A program made the translations under genes and the position numbers. From the NCBI GenBank assembly GCA_013202515.1, contig JABMRN010000022.1:1-8077 (forward strand): a stretch of DNA of 8,077 bases, written 5' to 3'. This document shows, in pieces, positions 7,220 to 8,077 of the stretch (its first letter is position 1; every line of letters begins with the position of its first letter). A model generated the notes under the pieces. That model searched no databases. It saw only the letters and a list, made by a program, of their open reading frames with translations, and had not been told where the DNA came from. Source of the stretch: Candidatus Omnitrophota bacterium. Lineage in GTDB: Bacteria; Omnitrophota; Gorgyraeia; JABMRN01.

Positions 7220-7225
7220 AAGGAG
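7220..7225 (+). promoter_or_regulatory. Shine-Dalgarno site of ppd
   Basis: AAGGAG lies 5 nt before the ATG at 7231. It sits in the 37-nt gap after asnB, the longest gap in the operon; I see no hairpin or promoter in that gap. Confidence 0.8.
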
Positions 7226-7230
7226 TAACA

Positions 7231-8077
7231 ATGATTTCGTGCGAAAATATACATGAAGTTTTTAAAAAGAATGGTATTGAATACTTTACTGGGGTTCCTG
7301 ACAGTATTCTTAAAGAGTGGATAAATTATGTCGTTGACAATGAGGACAAGATAGTTCATCGCATAGCAGCTAATGAAGGGGCTGCTATTGGCCATGTTGT
7401 AGGATATTATCTTTCAACGGACAAGGTAGGGGTTGTTTATATGCAGAATTCTGGTTTAGGCAATGCGGTTAATCCTTTAACCTCATTAGCCGACAGTGAT
7501 GTTTTTGGTATTCCGATGTTGCTTATGATTGGTTGGAGGGGAGAACCCGGTAAGAATGATGCGCCTCAGCATAAAAAGATGGGTAAGGTTATGCTGCCAT
7601 TATTGGATGTTTTAGGAATACCATATGAGATATTGAATGATGAAGATATGAGTGAACAGATAAAAAATGCAAAAGAAAAAGCAAAAAAAGAGGATACTCC
7701 AGTTGCATTGATTGTCAAGAAGGGTTTTTTTAGTGGGTATATAGCAAAAAAGAAGGAAGGTGACATTCTAGGGCTATGTAGAGAAGAAGCGATACATACA
7801 GTTGTGGATACTTTTAATGGAGATGAGATAGTTGTTGCAACGACAGGTAAAATATCAAGAGAGTTGTCTGAGTATAGGCAAGCAAGAGGTCAAAAGCATG
7901 ATAAGGATTTTTATGTTGTTGGTTCAATGGGGCATGCTTGTGCTATTGCAATGGAGATTGCCTGTCAAAGGCCGGAGAAGAAAGTATATCTTTTTGATGG
8001 TGATGGGGCATTGATGATGCATACAGGAACTATGGCTACAATAGGGTATTATGCTCCTGAGAACCTGTTCCATATAG
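7231..8077 (+). CDS. ppd: Phosphonopyruvate decarboxylase (3'-partial)
   Basis: Thiamine-diphosphate enzyme that decarboxylates phosphonopyruvate to phosphonoacetaldehyde, pulling the unfavourable PepM equilibrium forward. The frame is open to the right edge: 282 codons of a family usually about 370-400 long. Visible features: TGVPDS (20-25), the cofactor-activating Glu49 in ANEGAA, MQNSGLGNAVNPLTSL (71-86), IGWRGEPG (100-107) with the following PQH, GSMGH (231-235), and the thiamine-diphosphate/Mg motif beginning GDGA (257-260), whose terminal Asn region is cut off. The MQNSG, GWRGEPG and GSMGH blocks are characteristic of Ppd and of the related sulfopyruvate decarboxylase; the pepM neighbour decides for phosphonopyruvate. 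The start has a good ribosome site. The enzyme acting next on phosphonoacetaldehyde (a transaminase or a dehydrogenase) must lie elsewhere, probably just downstream. Confidence 0.95.
   Translation, partial: MISCENIHEVFKKNGIEYFTGVPDSILKEWINYVVDNEDKIVHRIAANEGAAIGHVVGYYLSTDKVGVVYMQNSGLGNAVNPLTSLADSDVFGIPMLLMIGWRGEPGKNDAPQHKKMGKVMLPLLDVLGIPYEILNDEDMSEQIKNAKEKAKKEDTPVALIVKKGFFSGYIAKKKEGDILGLCREEAIHTVVDTFNGDEIVVATTGKISRELSEYRQARGQKHDKDFYVVGSMGHACAIAMEIACQRPEKKVYLFDGDGALMMHTGTMATIGYYAPENLFHI

Noticed and set aside
7832..8014. Plus-strand 60-codon frame inside ppd
   Set aside because: The ppd frame across the same bases carries GSMGH and GDGA motifs; this one is an out-of-frame shadow.

Overview
The window holds two blocks, all genes on the + strand. 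Positions 1 to about 2021 are the right-hand part of an IS21-family insertion sequence: istA (5' end outside the window), istB, and a non-coding tail with two 10-bp direct repeats. From about 2022 to the end is a tightly packed operon: a HAD-family phosphatase gene that has lost its 5' end at the IS border, a pseudaminic-acid-synthase-like NeuB-family gene (pseI), a fusion of phosphoenolpyruvate mutase with a nucleotidyltransferase-like domain (pepM-NTP), a class II glutamine amidotransferase/asparagine synthetase (asnB), and phosphonopyruvate decarboxylase (ppd), which runs off the right edge.

The genes suggest a biosynthetic locus for a surface polysaccharide or glycolipid that carries a phosphonate. 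PepM turns phosphoenolpyruvate into phosphonopyruvate, and Ppd makes this energetically uphill step irreversible by decarboxylation to phosphonoacetaldehyde. In known systems this is usually transaminated to 2-aminoethylphosphonate (AEP) and activated with CTP. The domain fused to PepM is placed like that cytidylyltransferase, but its signature loop is atypical: the expected Pro-Lys reads Pro-Ile. The PseI-like synthase, which also consumes PEP, points to a nonulosonic acid in the same glycan. AsnB-type proteins in glycan loci can amidate sugar acids, so AsnB may tailor the glycan or the phosphonate instead of making free asparagine.

The HAD gene is almost certainly broken: motifs II, III and IV can be read, but motif I with the nucleophilic aspartate is missing and IS sequence stands where it should be. 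The IS therefore seems to have inserted into the first gene, or an upstream gene, of the operon. The genes downstream have short gaps or overlaps (23-nt overlap, ATGA overlap, 12-nt gap, 37-nt gap) and no visible internal terminator, so their expression may now depend on transcription entering from the IS.

The organism is a bacterium using the standard code and ordinary Shine-Dalgarno sites. The operon is visibly AT-richer than the IS. Gene content fits a Gram-negative or candidate-phylum environmental bacterium, but nothing here fixes the taxon. No gene-free stretch exceeds 300 bases, and I saw no tRNA, rRNA, CRISPR array or convincing terminator.
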